Part shown: piece by piece, positions 16,069 through 26,011 of the stretch
Layout of the letters: each line of letters starts with the position of its first letter
How positions within the stretch are numbered: the first letter of the stretch is position 1
NCBI GenBank assembly: GCA_019635635.1
Contig: JAHBZB010000002.1
Span: 581,204-645,203 of the forward strand
Direction: 5' to 3'
DNA: 64,000 bases
DNA from: Xanthobacteraceae bacterium
Lineage (GTDB): Bacteria > Pseudomonadota > Alphaproteobacteria > Rhizobiales > Xanthobacteraceae
The notes under the pieces: model-generated
Database searches by the model: none
What the model was told of the DNA's origin: nothing
The model's input: only the letters and a program-made list of their open reading frames with translations
Made by a program: the position numbers and the translations under genes

Positions 16069-17769
16069 ATGCCCCGCCGGCTCCTTTCCCGTGCGGAAGC
16101 GCTGCGCAAATTTTTGCGCGACGAGCGCGGCGGCATAGCGATCATAGGGGCCGCCTTCGCGATTTGCGGCATCGGCGCACTTGCGATCGGCGTCGATGTC
16201 GCCTCTGTTTTCGTGGAGCGGCGGCGCGCGCAAGGCGCGGTTGATCTCGCAGCGATCGCCGCAGCGCGTGATCCGGAAAAGGCATTGCAGGCGGCGACCG
16301 CGACCGTAAACGACAACGGTGTTTATGGCGTGCGTCAGATCCGCATCACCAAGGGCAATTACACGCCAAATCCGTCGATCCCCGTGAGTTTGCGTTTTAT
16401 GCCGAACGGCACGCCGGCAAACGCGGTCATGGTCGAACTCGACAGCAAGGCGCAGACCTTTTTCGGAAAAAGTTTCCTGCCCGAGGGCACCTTCGATGTC
16501 GCGACACGCGCGACCGCCGTTTCCACCGCGCAGGCCGCCTTTACCGTCGGCTCGCGCCTGCTCTCGCTCGACGGCGGAATTCTGAACGCATTTTTAAGCG
16601 GTCTGCTCGGCGGCAATGTCTCGCTGACCGTGATGGATTACAACGCGCTTGCCGGATACAACATCGATCTCTTCAAGTTTTCGAATGCGCTCGGCACTTC
16701 CGTCGTCGGACAGGCCGGCACCTACGAAGAACTCGCAGCGACGAAAGTTTCGGTCGGGCAGATTCTCGACGCGATGATCAGTGTCGCGCAGGCCAACAGC
16801 GGCGGCGCGCAGGTCGATTTCGCGCTCCGGCAACTGAAGAACTATTCCGACGCGAATAACGTCAAACTCTATGTGAACAAGCTGTTCGACTTCGGACAGA
16901 GCAACACACTGCAATTCGGACAGGGTGCGGCCGCATTGCAGGCGAAGGCGACCGCGCTTTCGATCATTCAGGCGGCGGTGGAAGTCGCGAACGGCGCCAA
17001 TCAGGTTGATATTACTTCCAACCTGAACGTACCAGGGCTGCTGGCTACGCAACTCGGAATCACGGTCGGCGAGCGGCCGCAGTCGTCGCCGTGGATTCGC
17101 TTCGGCGCGGAAGGCGTCGAGGTCTATACGGCGCAGACCCGCGTGCGGCTGATCGCACAGGTCGGCGGCTCGGGCCTGCTTTCAGCAGTCACGCTGCGGG
17201 TGCCGCTTTATGTCGATATTGCCGCGGCCCGTGCGCGGCTCGCGGATATTTCCTGCGGCGCCAACCCGGTGAATGATATGCGGGTGACACTTGCGGTCCG
17301 GCCGTCGCTCGTGAACGCATGGATTGCGGAGCCGGTAACTCTCGCCGGCTGGAAGACGCTCGGCAGTCCGCCGAACATGACCAACGCGTATATCGCGAAC
17401 GTGGCCGGGCTGATTACGGCGACCGGCAAGGCGAACGCAGAAATCACGAATATGAGCGACACGAATGTCGTGTTCCGCTATGCTGACATTTCCGGACTCA
17501 CCGCAAAGAACGTAAAGACGAATGACTTCACCCAATCGCTCACCGCAAGCCTGCTCGGCAACCTCACGCTGAATGTCGGCCTTGGAGGGCTACTCAGCCT
17601 GACGCCGACCGCCGTCGTTGCCGCGCTGATCCGTTCGATCCTGACGCCGGTCGCGCCCACGATCGATAAAGTGCTGAACAACGTGCTGAAAACGCTCGGC
17701 ATCGGTCTTGGCGAAGCCGATGTCTGGGTGAATGGCGTGCGCTGCGACGGTGCAGCGCTGGTGCGGTAG
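16069..17769 (+). CDS. TadG-like protein with N-terminal Flp/TadE-type helix
   Basis: A 566-residue protein. Its N terminus contains the TadG signature DERGGIAIIGAAFAICGIGA (about 19-38), the transmembrane helix, then VDVASVFVERRRAQGAVDLAAIAAA, which is typical of TadG/pilus-assembly proteins. The remaining roughly 500 residues are a beta-rich, Ala/Asn/Thr-rich extracytoplasmic region without an obvious vWA MIDAS motif, so it is TadG-like rather than canonical. The start at 16069 lies 2 bases after the TadE stop. It converges with nadE 7 bases later. Confidence 0.82.
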   Translation: MPRRLLSRAEALRKFLRDERGGIAIIGAAFAICGIGALAIGVDVASVFVERRRAQGAVDLAAIAAARDPEKALQAATATVNDNGVYGVRQIRITKGNYTPNPSIPVSLRFMPNGTPANAVMVELDSKAQTFFGKSFLPEGTFDVATRATAVSTAQAAFTVGSRLLSLDGGILNAFLSGLLGGNVSLTVMDYNALAGYNIDLFKFSNALGTSVVGQAGTYEELAATKVSVGQILDAMISVAQANSGGAQVDFALRQLKNYSDANNVKLYVNKLFDFGQSNTLQFGQGAAALQAKATALSIIQAAVEVANGANQVDITSNLNVPGLLATQLGITVGERPQSSPWIRFGAEGVEVYTAQTRVRLIAQVGGSGLLSAVTLRVPLYVDIAAARARLADISCGANPVNDMRVTLAVRPSLVNAWIAEPVTLAGWKTLGSPPNMTNAYIANVAGLITATGKANAEITNMSDTNVVFRYADISGLTAKNVKTNDFTQSLTASLLGNLTLNVGLGGLLSLTPTAVVAALIRSILTPVAPTIDKVLNNVLKTLGIGLGEADVWVNGVRCDGAALVR

Positions 17770-17776
17770 CCTTGGG

Positions 17777-19516
17777 CTAGAAGTCGATCACTTCCGTCCG
17801 CGCGGCGACCGCGTCCTGCGAGAGCGACTTGTCAGGCTCGGCGGGCTTGGTGCCCGGATCGCGGAAGCGATTGGTAATCGGATAGCGACGATCGCGGCCG
17901 AAATTCTTGAGCGTCACCTTCACGCCGGGCGCTGCCTGCCGGCGCTTGTACTCGGCAATGTCGAGCAGGCGCGCGATCTTCATTACGGTTTCTTTTTCGA
18001 AGCCCGCCTCGACGATCTGCGCAACCGGCTCTTCCTTCTCGACAAGGCGCTCGAGGATCGCATCGAGTATGTCGTAAGGCGGCAGGGAATCCTGATCCTT
18101 CTGGTTTTCGCGCAGCTCCGCCGACGGCGCCTTGGTCAGAATATTCTCCGGGATGACGATGCCGTCCGGTCCCATCGCATCAGACGGCTTCCAGCGGTTA
18201 CGCAGCGCGGAGAGCCGGAACACTTCGGTCTTGTAGAGATCCTTGACCGGGTTGTAGCCACCGTTCATGTCGCCGTAGAGCGTGGCATAGCCTACCGACA
18301 TTTCCGACTTGTTGCCGGTCGTCACTACCATCGGCCCGAACTTGTTCGAGATGGACATGAGAATCGTGCCGCGCGCGCGCGACTGAAGATTTTCCTCGGT
18401 GATGTCGCGGTTGGTGCCCTTGAACGTCGCGGCGAGCGTCTTCTCGAGCCCCTCGACCGCTTCGAAGATCGGCACGATGTCGTAGCGTACGCCGAGTGCG
18501 GCCGCGCAATCCTTCGCGTCTTTGAGCGACTCTTCCGACGTATAGCGAAAAGGCAGCATCACGCAGTGCACGCGATCAGCGCCCAGCGCATCCACCGCCA
18601 TCGCCGCGCAAAGCGCGGAATCGACGCCGCCGGAAAGACCGAGCACGACGCCCTTGAAGCCGTTCTTGTTCACGTAGTCGCGCAGGCCCAGCACGCAAGC
18701 CGAATAATCGGCGGCGTCGCCTTCGATCTCGGGCACGACGGGCCCGTTCTCGCAGCGCCAGGTGCCGCCTTCGCGCTTCCAGTCGACGATGACGATGTTT
18801 TCCTGAAACGAAGGAAGCTGGAACGCGAGCGAACGATCCGCATGCAGCGCGAACGAAGTGCCGTCGAACACAAGTTCGTCCTGCCCGCAAACCTGATTGA
18901 CATAGATGAACGGCAAGCCGCTTTCGGTGACGCGGGCGACCGCATGCGAAAGCCGGACGTCCTGCTTGGTGCGGTCGTAAGGCGAGCCGTTCGGCACGAT
19001 CAGGATTTCCGCGCCGGTTTCGCTCAGGCATTCGACGACGTCGGGCGTCCAGATGTCTTCGCAAACCGGGCTGCCGATGCGGATGCCGCGAAAATCCATC
19101 GGCCCCGGCAACGGTCCCGGAACGAAGACGCGCTTCTCGTCGAACACGCCGTAGTTCGGGAGATCCACCTTGAAGCGCACGGCGGAAATCCTGCCGCCGT
19201 CGAGCAGACATACGGCGTTATAGAGCTTGCGATCCTCGACCCATGGCGTGCCGATCAGGACGGCGGGGCCGCCGTCCGCAGTTTCGCGCGCGAGCCGCTC
19301 GATTTCCGCGCGGCACGCCGCCTGAAAGGCGGGCTTCAGCACGAGGTCTTCTGGCGGATAGCCCGCGATGAAAAGCTCGGACAGCACCAGAAGATCGGCA
19401 TCGCCTTTCGCGGCCACTGCGCGCGCGCGGCGTGCCTTCTCCGCGTTGCCGGCAATGTCGCCGACCGCGGGATTGAGCTGTGCGATGGCAAGCCTGAGCC
19501 GGTCTTTCGCTGTCAT
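17777..19516 (-). CDS. nadE: Glutamine-dependent NAD+ synthetase
   Basis: A 579-residue two-domain enzyme converting deamido-NAD to NAD with glutamine and ATP. The N-terminal nitrilase-like glutaminase domain (about 1-260) shows the catalytic Glu (VLSELFIAGYPPEDL), Lys (FKVDLPNYG) and Cys (SPVCEDIW). The C-terminal synthetase domain has the ATP P-loop LSGGVDSALCAAM near 292-304 and the KSEMSVGYATLYGDMNGG segment. Length fits the family. No terminator is evident between its stop and the convergent TadG-like gene. Confidence 0.96.
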   Translation of the reverse strand: MTAKDRLRLAIAQLNPAVGDIAGNAEKARRARAVAAKGDADLLVLSELFIAGYPPEDLVLKPAFQAACRAEIERLARETADGGPAVLIGTPWVEDRKLYNAVCLLDGGRISAVRFKVDLPNYGVFDEKRVFVPGPLPGPMDFRGIRIGSPVCEDIWTPDVVECLSETGAEILIVPNGSPYDRTKQDVRLSHAVARVTESGLPFIYVNQVCGQDELVFDGTSFALHADRSLAFQLPSFQENIVIVDWKREGGTWRCENGPVVPEIEGDAADYSACVLGLRDYVNKNGFKGVVLGLSGGVDSALCAAMAVDALGADRVHCVMLPFRYTSEESLKDAKDCAAALGVRYDIVPIFEAVEGLEKTLAATFKGTNRDITEENLQSRARGTILMSISNKFGPMVVTTGNKSEMSVGYATLYGDMNGGYNPVKDLYKTEVFRLSALRNRWKPSDAMGPDGIVIPENILTKAPSAELRENQKDQDSLPPYDILDAILERLVEKEEPVAQIVEAGFEKETVMKIARLLDIAEYKRRQAAPGVKVTLKNFGRDRRYPITNRFRDPGTKPAEPDKSLSQDAVAARTEVIDF

Positions 19517-19614
19517 GGAATGGGTCTAACGCTGTGCCGGACGGGCGGCAATGCCAGCTTCCGTCATGCCGCCATTGCGGTAGTATGGCGGCAAATCAAG
19601 GGAGGCCTGCGGCA

Positions 19615-20160
19615 ATGGCGAAGCGCAAATACCAGACCCGGAGGGAAGCCGGAATCATCCTCGCGGTCTGCGGCATCATTTCAGGGCTGCTGTCCGCTTA
19701 CGTCACGGTCGAAGGCACCGAACTTCTCGGGGTGCCGATGCTGCCGGCCGTGTTCTTCGGCATCGTGATCGCACTCGGCATCTACTCTTGGGAGTCGCAC
19801 AACCCGATCCCGATACTGATCGTATTCGCCGGCGTCGTCATCGCCTGGTGGTGCGCGTTCCGGCTCGCGGTTTCGCTTTACGACGAGAAGAACAAGCTTG
19901 CGCTCCTCTGGATCGGCGCGATTTCGGGCTTCGCGGGCGCGCTCCTCTCCTCGATCGCGCTCTGGATCGCGAGCGAGGACTTCCGCGCCAATAGGAGTAT
20001 CGTGAAGACCGTGATCTTCGGCACGCTCGCGGGTACGCTGCTCTATTTCATGGAAAGCGCCGGACCGATCCACGGCCTGACGCCGCTGTTCGTGGTCTGG
20101 CAGGCGGGTGTTGCCGGTATCGTCGGCTATGCGCTCGCGTTCAGGCCGATACCGGATTGA
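19615..20160 (+). CDS. Integral membrane protein, hypothetical
   Basis: A 181-residue protein with about six hydrophobic segments (residues 12-30, 39-56, 62-80, 93-116, 127-145, 153-172). The start at 19615 (MAKRKYQTRREAG) has GGAGG 9 bases upstream and a basic N terminus that should stay cytoplasmic. No family motif is recognised and function is unknown. It is monocistronic, ended by a strong shared terminator facing the DAHP synthase gene. Confidence 0.75.
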   Translation: MAKRKYQTRREAGIILAVCGIISGLLSAYVTVEGTELLGVPMLPAVFFGIVIALGIYSWESHNPIPILIVFAGVVIAWWCAFRLAVSLYDEKNKLALLWIGAISGFAGALLSSIALWIASEDFRANRSIVKTVIFGTLAGTLLYFMESAGPIHGLTPLFVVWQAGVAGIVGYALAFRPIPD

Positions 20161-20176
20161 TTTTCTAGAACGGACA

Positions 20177-20208
20177 AAAAAATGGCCGGGCACGCCCGGC
20201 CATTTTTA
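20177..20208. terminator. Bidirectional rho-independent terminator
   Basis: A 14-bp perfect stem (20177-20190 with 20195-20208) has a GC core ATGGCCGGG/CCCGGCCAT, a CACG loop and A5/T5 ends. It can terminate the membrane protein gene from the left and the DAHP synthase gene from the right. Confidence 0.9.
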
Positions 20209-20211
20209 TTT

Positions 20212-21597
20212 TCAGAACCCCGCGACCGCAGAGATCGGCCGCGCACGCTCCGCGCGTTCGCGCTTGAGCAGATCCGCGACCAGGAACGCCATCTCGATCG
20301 CTTGCTCCGCGTTGAGACGCGGATCGCAATGCGTGTGATAGCGGTCGCCGAGATCGGTATCCGAGATCGCGCGGGCACCGCCGGTACATTCGGTGACGTT
20401 CTGGCCGGTCATTTCGAGATGGATGCCACCGGCATGCGTGCCTTCCGCGGCATGCACCGCGAAGAATTCGCGCACTTCCTGCAAGATGAGGTCGAACGGC
20501 CGCGTCTTGTAGCCGCCCGCGCTCACGGTGTTGCCGTGCATCGGATCGCAGGACCACACGACCTTGCGGCCGTCCTGCTTCACCGCCCGGATCAGGCGCG
20601 GCAGATGCTCGCCGACCTTGCCCGCGCCGAAGCGCGCGATCAGCGTGATGCGGCCCGGCTCGCGCTCCGGGTCGAGAATATCGAGCAGCTTCAGGAGACC
20701 TTCCGGCGTCGAAGACGGTCCGCACTTGAGACCGAGCGGATTCTTGATGCCGCGCGCGAACTCGACATGCGCGTGATCGGGCTGGCGCGTGCGGTCGCCG
20801 ATCCAGACCATGTGACCGGAGGTGTCGTACCAGTCGCCGGACGTGGAATCGACGCGCGTCAGCGCCTGCTCGTAGCCGAGCAGCAGCGCCTCATGCGAGG
20901 TGTAGAAATCGGTCGTGCGCATTTCCGGATGCACTTCCGGATCGATGCCGCAAGCGCGCATGAAGTCGAGCGTCTCGGTCAACCGCGTCGCGAGCGCTTC
21001 GTAGCGGCCCGACTGCGGACTGTCCTTCACGAAGCCGAGCATCCATTGATGCGCGTTCGAGATGTTGGCGTAGCCGCCGGTCGCGAACGCGCGCAACAGG
21101 TTCAGCGTCGCCGCCGACTGGCGGTACGCCTCCAACTGGCGCTTCGGATCGGGAATGCGCGCTTCGTCGGTGAACTCGGGACCGTTGATGATGTCGCCGC
21201 GATAGCTCGGCAGTTCCTTGTCGCCCTGCTTCTCCATCGGAGACGAGCGGGGCTTTGCGAACTGACCGGCGATGCGGCCGACCTTCACCACCGGAGACGC
21301 GGCGGCGAACGTCAGCACCACCGACATCTGGAGGAAGACGCGGAAGAAGTCGCGGATGTTATCGGCGCGATGCTCTGCGAAGCTCTCGGCGCAATCGCCG
21401 CCCTGCAACAAAAAAGCGTCCCCGGATGCCACGGCGCCAAGCGCGCGCTTCAGCGCCCGCGCCTCGCCTGCAAAAACCAGCGGCGGAAACGAAGCAAGCT
21501 GCTTCTCGACCTGTTCCAGCGCCTTCTGATCGGGGTAATCCGGGACCTGGACGATCGGCTTTTTGCGCCAGGAATCCGGGCTCCAACGCTCTTTCAT
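20212..21597 (-). CDS. Class II 3-deoxy-7-phosphoheptulonate synthase
   Basis: A 461-residue class II (plant/microbial type) DAHP synthase, the first step of the shikimate pathway (phosphoenolpyruvate plus erythrose 4-phosphate). The start at 21597 ([15 protein letters not shown]) matches the family N terminus, and an earlier in-frame ATG is not conserved. Family blocks include [11 protein letters not shown] near 60-70, [11 protein letters not shown], the substrate-binding [14 protein letters not shown] region and C-terminal [12 protein letters not shown]. Class II enzymes bind a divalent metal through Cys, His, Glu and Asp, consistent with the conserved QGGDC, DPMHGN and HLEMTGQ segments. 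Confidence 0.95.
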   Translation of the reverse strand: MKERWSPDSWRKKPIVQVPDYPDQKALEQVEKQLASFPPLVFAGEARALKRALGAVASGDAFLLQGGDCAESFAEHRADNIRDFFRVFLQMSVVLTFAAASPVVKVGRIAGQFAKPRSSPMEKQGDKELPSYRGDIINGPEFTDEARIPDPKRQLEAYRQSAATLNLLRAFATGGYANISNAHQWMLGFVKDSPQSGRYEALATRLTETLDFMRACGIDPEVHPEMRTTDFYTSHEALLLGYEQALTRVDSTSGDWYDTSGHMVWIGDRTRQPDHAHVEFARGIKNPLGLKCGPSSTPEGLLKLLDILDPEREPGRITLIARFGAGKVGEHLPRLIRAVKQDGRKVVWSCDPMHGNTVSAGGYKTRPFDLILQEVREFFAVHAAEGTHAGGIHLEMTGQNVTECTGGARAISDTDLGDRYHTHCDPRLNAEQAIEMAFLVADLLKRERAERARPISAVAGF

Positions 21598-21788
21598 CAC
21601 ACGAAACTCCACTTGCGGGCGGGCCCGCTTGAGGCCGGGGGTTATAGCGGGGGTCGCCGGAGGATGCCAGTTTTGCGGTTCGGCCCGCATTGCGGCCGCG
21701 CAAAGTTACGTCGCGGCCCCTAGCGGCGCGGTTAACGCGCTTGAAGGCCCCTGTTCCGCGTGGAGAATGCGCCGCCAAGGACAGACAA

Positions 21789-22655
21789 ATGACCGCCCCC
21801 ACGCTGGAAAATCGTGCCGAATTCGCCGCCACCGACGGCTATCCGCTCGCTGCGACCATCTTTGAGCCGTCGCAGCCGTTTCACGCGGTGGTGCTGATCG
21901 CGTCCGCGACTGCGGTGCCGCGCGGTTATTATGCGCGCTTCGCCCGCTATCTTGCGAGCCAAGGCTTCAAGGCGATCACCTTCGACTACCGCGGCATAGG
22001 CGGCTCCAAACCGAAAGGCGGGCTGCGCGGCTTCAAGGCGAAGATGCGCGACTGGGCAGCGCTCGATCTTGTCGCCGCGGTCGATTACGCCGCCGCGCTC
22101 GCAGGCGGCAAGCCGCTCCTCTATGTCGGGCACTCTTTCGGCGGACAGGCGCTCGGGCAACTGCCGAACAGTCACAAGGTCAGCCGCGCGCTCTTCGCGG
22201 CTTCGCAGATCGGCTACTGGAAACTCTTTCCCGCGCCGGAAAAATATCGCGTGTGGTTCTTGCTCCGTATTCTCGGACCGCTGGCCTACACGATCTTTGG
22301 GTACGTTCCGGGCAAGCTCGGCATGGGCGAAGACTTGCCGAAGGGTGTGTTCAAGGAATGGGCTGGCTGGTGCATGAAGCCGCGCTATCTGTATGACGAC
22401 GAGACGCTCGACGCGCGCAAGTATTTTCAGAATTACCACGGCGCGCTGCGCGCGATCGGCATGTCGGACGACGACTGGGCACCGCCGGTGACCGTCGCCG
22501 GGTTGCTCGCGGGCTACACCGGGACTTCGCCGGAGCACATCACCGTCACGCCGGAGACCGCGGGCCAAAAGAAAATCGGCCACTTCGGCTATTTTCGCGA
22601 ACCGTCGCGCGAACCGTTGTGGCGCGAGGCGGCGGAGTGGCTCGGGCGCGATTAG
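21789..22655 (+). CDS. Alpha/beta hydrolase, probable esterase
   Basis: A 288-residue alpha/beta-hydrolase. The nucleophile elbow is GHSFGG (near residue 116), with an upstream FDYRGIGGSKPKGG loop and a late GHFGYF His (near 266) as candidate catalytic base. The start at 21789 (MTAPTLENRAEF) has AAGGA upstream. It belongs to a cytoplasmic branch often annotated as serine aminopeptidase S33-like or alpha/beta hydrolase. No signal peptide is present and the substrate is unknown. Its stop overlaps that of the convergent amine oxidase by about 4 bases. Confidence 0.85.
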   Translation: MTAPTLENRAEFAATDGYPLAATIFEPSQPFHAVVLIASATAVPRGYYARFARYLASQGFKAITFDYRGIGGSKPKGGLRGFKAKMRDWAALDLVAAVDYAAALAGGKPLLYVGHSFGGQALGQLPNSHKVSRALFAASQIGYWKLFPAPEKYRVWFLLRILGPLAYTIFGYVPGKLGMGEDLPKGVFKEWAGWCMKPRYLYDDETLDARKYFQNYHGALRAIGMSDDDWAPPVTVAGLLAGYTGTSPEHITVTPETAGQKKIGHFGYFREPSREPLWREAAEWLGRD

Positions 22656-23992
22656 CCGAGCTTCTTGATCACCGCGTTCGCGGCTTCGGCACCCGTCAGC
22701 ACCGCGCCGCCGCAGGTCTGCGCAAAGGGGCCGGCCATCGCCTCGCCTGCAAAAAATACTTTTTCCGCGAGCGGACGTTTCAGCATTGCGCGCGCAGAGA
22801 AATGTCCGGGTGCGGCCGCTGAGTACGCGCCGCGAATCCACGGGTTACGCGGCCATTGCGTGAAATCGGCTTTGACAATGTGCTTGCTCGCGCTTGAGCC
22901 GAAGACGCGGTTCAGCGCCGACGACGCGAAATCCACCGCCGCCTTGCGGCCCTGCGCGGTCAAATTCCACGCGAAGTCGCCGCCGACGAAACCGATCATC
23001 ATCGGAAACTCGAACGGATGGCAGATGAAATAAATGTCCTGCTTGCCGGGCTGCTCCAGCAGAATGTCGTCGAAGGGTTTCAGCCCGAAGCGCTCGCCGT
23101 CCAAGAGCAGCGGGATTTTCGCAAGCAGCGCCATCGGGATGTTGTGGATCGCGCTTTCCTTCCACTCCGGAAGCAACGGATCCCACTTGATGTAGCCCGA
23201 TTGCAGCGCGCCGGTGGAACAGGTCACGATCGCGGCCTTCGCGCTCACGGTGCCTTGGTCGGTTTCGACTTGAACGCCCTGCCCGCCGTAGCTGATTTTT
23301 TTCGCCGGCGTCTTCAGGAATACCGGCACGCTCTCGCCAAATTTCGCGACGACTGCGCCGAAGCCTTCCTTCACCAGATAGTTCGGCGGCAGTTCCGCCT
23401 GATCGTCGTAATCCTGAATCGAGAGGTCGTTGAAATCGACCGCCATGTCCATCGGACCCATCGCGGTCGCGGTCGCCTGTTCTTCCTTGGTGCGGATCGG
23501 CCGGATTTCGGAGACCGCGCCGTCGCGCTTCTTCGCGACCTTCGAGTTCGCATTGACGATCTCCTCGGTCAGATGTTTCACGCGCTGGGTCTGCTTATCG
23601 GTGAATTTCTCCCGGCCGTACCAGATATGATCGAGCGCATCGTCGTGAAGTTGTAGCGTGAAGCCGTGCTGCTTCGCGACCGGCAGCATCGGGTTTCTGT
23701 CGGCGGAATGAATCCATGCGCAGCCGCGATCGAAGGCAATGCCGGGGAAGGTTTCGGTGTCGGTATGCGCGCGGCCGCCTTTGCGGTCGTCGGCTTCCAG
23801 AACGACGAAAGTCTTCCCCGCCGCCGCGAGCGTGCGTGCCGCCGAAAGCCCGGCCGGACCCGAGCCGATAATCACGACATCGGGATTGGTCGGGATAGAC
23901 TGCGCAACCGCGAGCCTGCTTGCGAAGGGTGTGAAGGCGGTTGCACCCAGTCCTGCGAGAATCTCGCGGCGTGACGGATTACGAAAATTCAT
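22652..23992 (-). CDS. FAD-dependent amine oxidase, exported by Tat
   Basis: A 446-residue flavin-containing amine oxidase. The N terminus has a twin-arginine signal (SRREILAGLGATAF, residues 7-20) followed by a hydrophobic run to AVAQ, so folded export with FAD is likely. The dinucleotide-binding motif is VVIIGSGPAGLSAARTL (about 39-55) with VLEADDRKGGRAHT next. The C terminus has the FAD-contact VFFAGEAMAGPFAQTCGGAVLTG. The substrate (monoamine, polyamine or other) cannot be told. It is upstream of nothing obvious in its direction, and glutathione reductase starts 22 bases behind it on the same strand. Confidence 0.88.
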   Translation of the reverse strand: MNFRNPSRREILAGLGATAFTPFASRLAVAQSIPTNPDVVIIGSGPAGLSAARTLAAAGKTFVVLEADDRKGGRAHTDTETFPGIAFDRGCAWIHSADRNPMLPVAKQHGFTLQLHDDALDHIWYGREKFTDKQTQRVKHLTEEIVNANSKVAKKRDGAVSEIRPIRTKEEQATATAMGPMDMAVDFNDLSIQDYDDQAELPPNYLVKEGFGAVVAKFGESVPVFLKTPAKKISYGGQGVQVETDQGTVSAKAAIVTCSTGALQSGYIKWDPLLPEWKESAIHNIPMALLAKIPLLLDGERFGLKPFDDILLEQPGKQDIYFICHPFEFPMMIGFVGGDFAWNLTAQGRKAAVDFASSALNRVFGSSASKHIVKADFTQWPRNPWIRGAYSAAAPGHFSARAMLKRPLAEKVFFAGEAMAGPFAQTCGGAVLTGAEAANAVIKKLG

Positions 23993-24014
23993 CTGGCTCC
24001 CCCGAACCGACTAA

Positions 24015-25376
24015 TCAATCTGCGACTTTATTTCTCAACGTCACCAATTCTTCCGCCGCCGTCGGGTGCAGCGCGACGGTATTGTCGAAATCCTGCTTCG
24101 TCGCGCCCATCTTCACGGCAATCGCTGCAAGCTGCGCCATTTCAGCGGCGCCTTCGCCGACGATGTGCACACCGAGCACCTTTTCGGTGCTCTGCTCGAC
24201 GACGAGCTTCATCAGGATCGCGGTGTCGCGGCCCGAGAGCGTCGCCTTCATCGGTTTGAAGCGCGTCCGATAAATGTCGATGTGCTTACCCGTCTTTTTC
24301 GCGGCGACCTCGCTAAGGCCCACCGTGCCGATCTCCGGCTCCGAAAACACCGCGCTCGGCACGTTCTTGTGATCGACGTTCCACGGCTTGTTGCCAAACA
24401 GCGTGTCGGCGACCGCGTGACCCTCACGGATCGCGACCGGGGTCAGTGCGATGCGGCCGCTGACGTCGCCGATCGCATAGATCGAGGGCACGTTGCTACG
24501 CGAGGTTTCGTCTACCGCCACCGCACCGGACGGCGCCAGCTTCACGCCGGCAGCTTCAAGCCCGATGTTCTTCGTGTTCGGGCTGCGGCCGACTGCGAGC
24601 ATGACTTGATCGGCTTCGATCGCTGCACCATCGGAAAGAAACGCGCAGCGGTGCGTCTTGTGATCTTCGATTTTTTGAATGGTATCGTTCAAGCGAACGT
24701 CGATGCCGCGCGCGACCATCTCGCCGCGGACATGCGCGCGCAGGTCGTCGTCGAAGCCGCGCAGGATTTCGTCGCCGCGGTGAACCAGCGTCACCTTGCT
24801 GCCAAGACCCGCGAACAGACAGGCAAACTCCACCGCGATGAAGCCGCCGCCCTGAATCACGATCCGGCGCGGCAGCTCTTTCAGGTGAAACGCCTCGTTC
24901 GAAGTGATGCCAAGTTCCTTGCCCGGAATATCGAGCAGCGACGGATGCCCGCCGGTCGCAACCAGAATGTATTTCGCATTCAGCGTGGCGCCGGTTTTCA
25001 GAATCCGGACGGTGTTAGGGCCTTCGATGACCACGCGCGAATCGATGATTTCCGCGCCAGCGCCACCGACATTGCGGCGATAGGCGGCTTCCAACCGCGC
25101 GATTTCCTTGTCCTTGTTCGCGATCAGCGTCGGCCAATCGAACTTCGCGCCCTCGACGGTCCAGCCGAAACCTGCCGCATCCTCGAATTCGTGCGCGAAG
25201 CGGCTTGCGTAAACCAGAAGCTTCTTCGGCACGCAGCCGCGGATCACGCAGGTGCCGCCCATGCGGTATTCCTCGGCGATCGCGACGCGCGCACCATGCG
25301 TCGCCGCGATACGCGCGGCACGTACGCCGCCCGAGCCGCCGCCGATTACGAAAAGGTCAAGGTCGAAGTCAGCCAA
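24015..25376 (-). CDS. gor: Glutathione-disulfide reductase
   Basis: A 453-residue NADPH-dependent flavoprotein reducing GSSG. It shows the FAD motif IGGGSGGVRAARIAA (12-26), the redox disulfide in GGTCVIRGCVPKKL (near 40-53), the NADPH-binding second Rossmann region GGGFIAVEFACLFAGLGSKV, and the C-terminal HPTAAEE base motif. Length is normal. Supply of glutathione fits the glutathione-dependent MaiA and GST in this window, but these genes are not linked. Confidence 0.95.
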   Translation of the reverse strand: MADFDLDLFVIGGGSGGVRAARIAATHGARVAIAEEYRMGGTCVIRGCVPKKLLVYASRFAHEFEDAAGFGWTVEGAKFDWPTLIANKDKEIARLEAAYRRNVGGAGAEIIDSRVVIEGPNTVRILKTGATLNAKYILVATGGHPSLLDIPGKELGITSNEAFHLKELPRRIVIQGGGFIAVEFACLFAGLGSKVTLVHRGDEILRGFDDDLRAHVRGEMVARGIDVRLNDTIQKIEDHKTHRCAFLSDGAAIEADQVMLAVGRSPNTKNIGLEAAGVKLAPSGAVAVDETSRSNVPSIYAIGDVSGRIALTPVAIREGHAVADTLFGNKPWNVDHKNVPSAVFSEPEIGTVGLSEVAAKKTGKHIDIYRTRFKPMKATLSGRDTAILMKLVVEQSTEKVLGVHIVGEGAAEMAQLAAIAVKMGATKQDFDNTVALHPTAAEELVTLRNKVAD

Positions 25377-25413
25377 GGCGCGTCGCTCCCGCTATGCTGC
25401 CGCTCCTTGTAGC

Positions 25414-25453
25414 GGCAAAAAAAGCCGGGCGGAACTCTCGTTCGCCCAGCTTT
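25414..25453 (-). terminator. Terminator after the DUF2059 gene
   Basis: On the minus strand an 11-bp stem with one mismatch (complement of 25443-25453 and 25421-25431) has an 11-base loop and is followed by a run of seven T (complement of 25417-25423). It lies 27 bases beyond the stop at 25480. Confidence 0.75.
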
Positions 25454-25479
25454 CGTTCACGGAAGGTTGAAGGCGGCAC

Positions 25480-25986
25480 TCAGATAGTGTGGCCCTTCTT
25501 CTTCATTTCTTCCTTCAGACGCTTGTCGAGCTGCTGCGTGAGCTTGCCGCTCCATTCCTGCGTCTTGGTATAGGCGTCACGGAGAATTTCGGGGTTCTGC
25601 GCGATCAGCTTCTTGCCGGTCGGCGAATTATAGAAGGTGAGCAGATCGTTCAGCTCCGCCTCGGTGAACTTCTCGGCGAAGGCGCGCGAAACGATGACCG
25701 CGATCTCTTCCTTGCGCTTCTCGAATTCGGGAATCAGCCCCTCGAGCGTGCCGGCAAGCTCCTTGGAGAGATCGGGGTTCTGCTGCGCGTAGGTCGCGTA
25801 CATCTGCCGGAAAAGCTGCGGGATGACGCTGTCAAACGCACGGGCCGAACCGGACACCTCCACGACCTGCTGCGCCAGCTTCAACTGATTGGCGCTCGGC
25901 GCCTGGGCCTGCGCAACTGCGGTAAAGCCGAGCAGCGCGACAAGAATTGCTCCCGCCCTTACGGCGCGGATTGCAAAGGGTACCAT
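25480..25986 (-). CDS. DUF2059 protein, secreted
   Basis: A 168-residue exported protein with a C-terminal DUF2059 domain. The start at 25986 (MVPFAIRAVRAGAILVALLG) has a perfect AAGGAG 8 bases upstream and yields a signal peptide ending AQA. The DUF2059 core is seen in FAEKFTEAELNDLLTFYNSPTGKKL (about 105-129), a helical segment frequent in proteobacterial periplasmic proteins. Function is unknown. It starts 25 bases after rpiA and may be co-transcribed with it, ending at a terminator. Confidence 0.85.
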   Translation of the reverse strand: MVPFAIRAVRAGAILVALLGFTAVAQAQAPSANQLKLAQQVVEVSGSARAFDSVIPQLFRQMYATYAQQNPDLSKELAGTLEGLIPEFEKRKEEIAVIVSRAFAEKFTEAELNDLLTFYNSPTGKKLIAQNPEILRDAYTKTQEWSGKLTQQLDKRLKEEMKKKGHTI

Positions 25987-26011
25987 CTCGAAAACTCCTT
26001 CCCGTGAATTC

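Noticed and set aside
17732-19768. Long open frame on the plus strand opposite nadE
   Set aside because: NAD synthetase on the minus strand has all catalytic motifs; the other frame has no family features and overlaps it completely.
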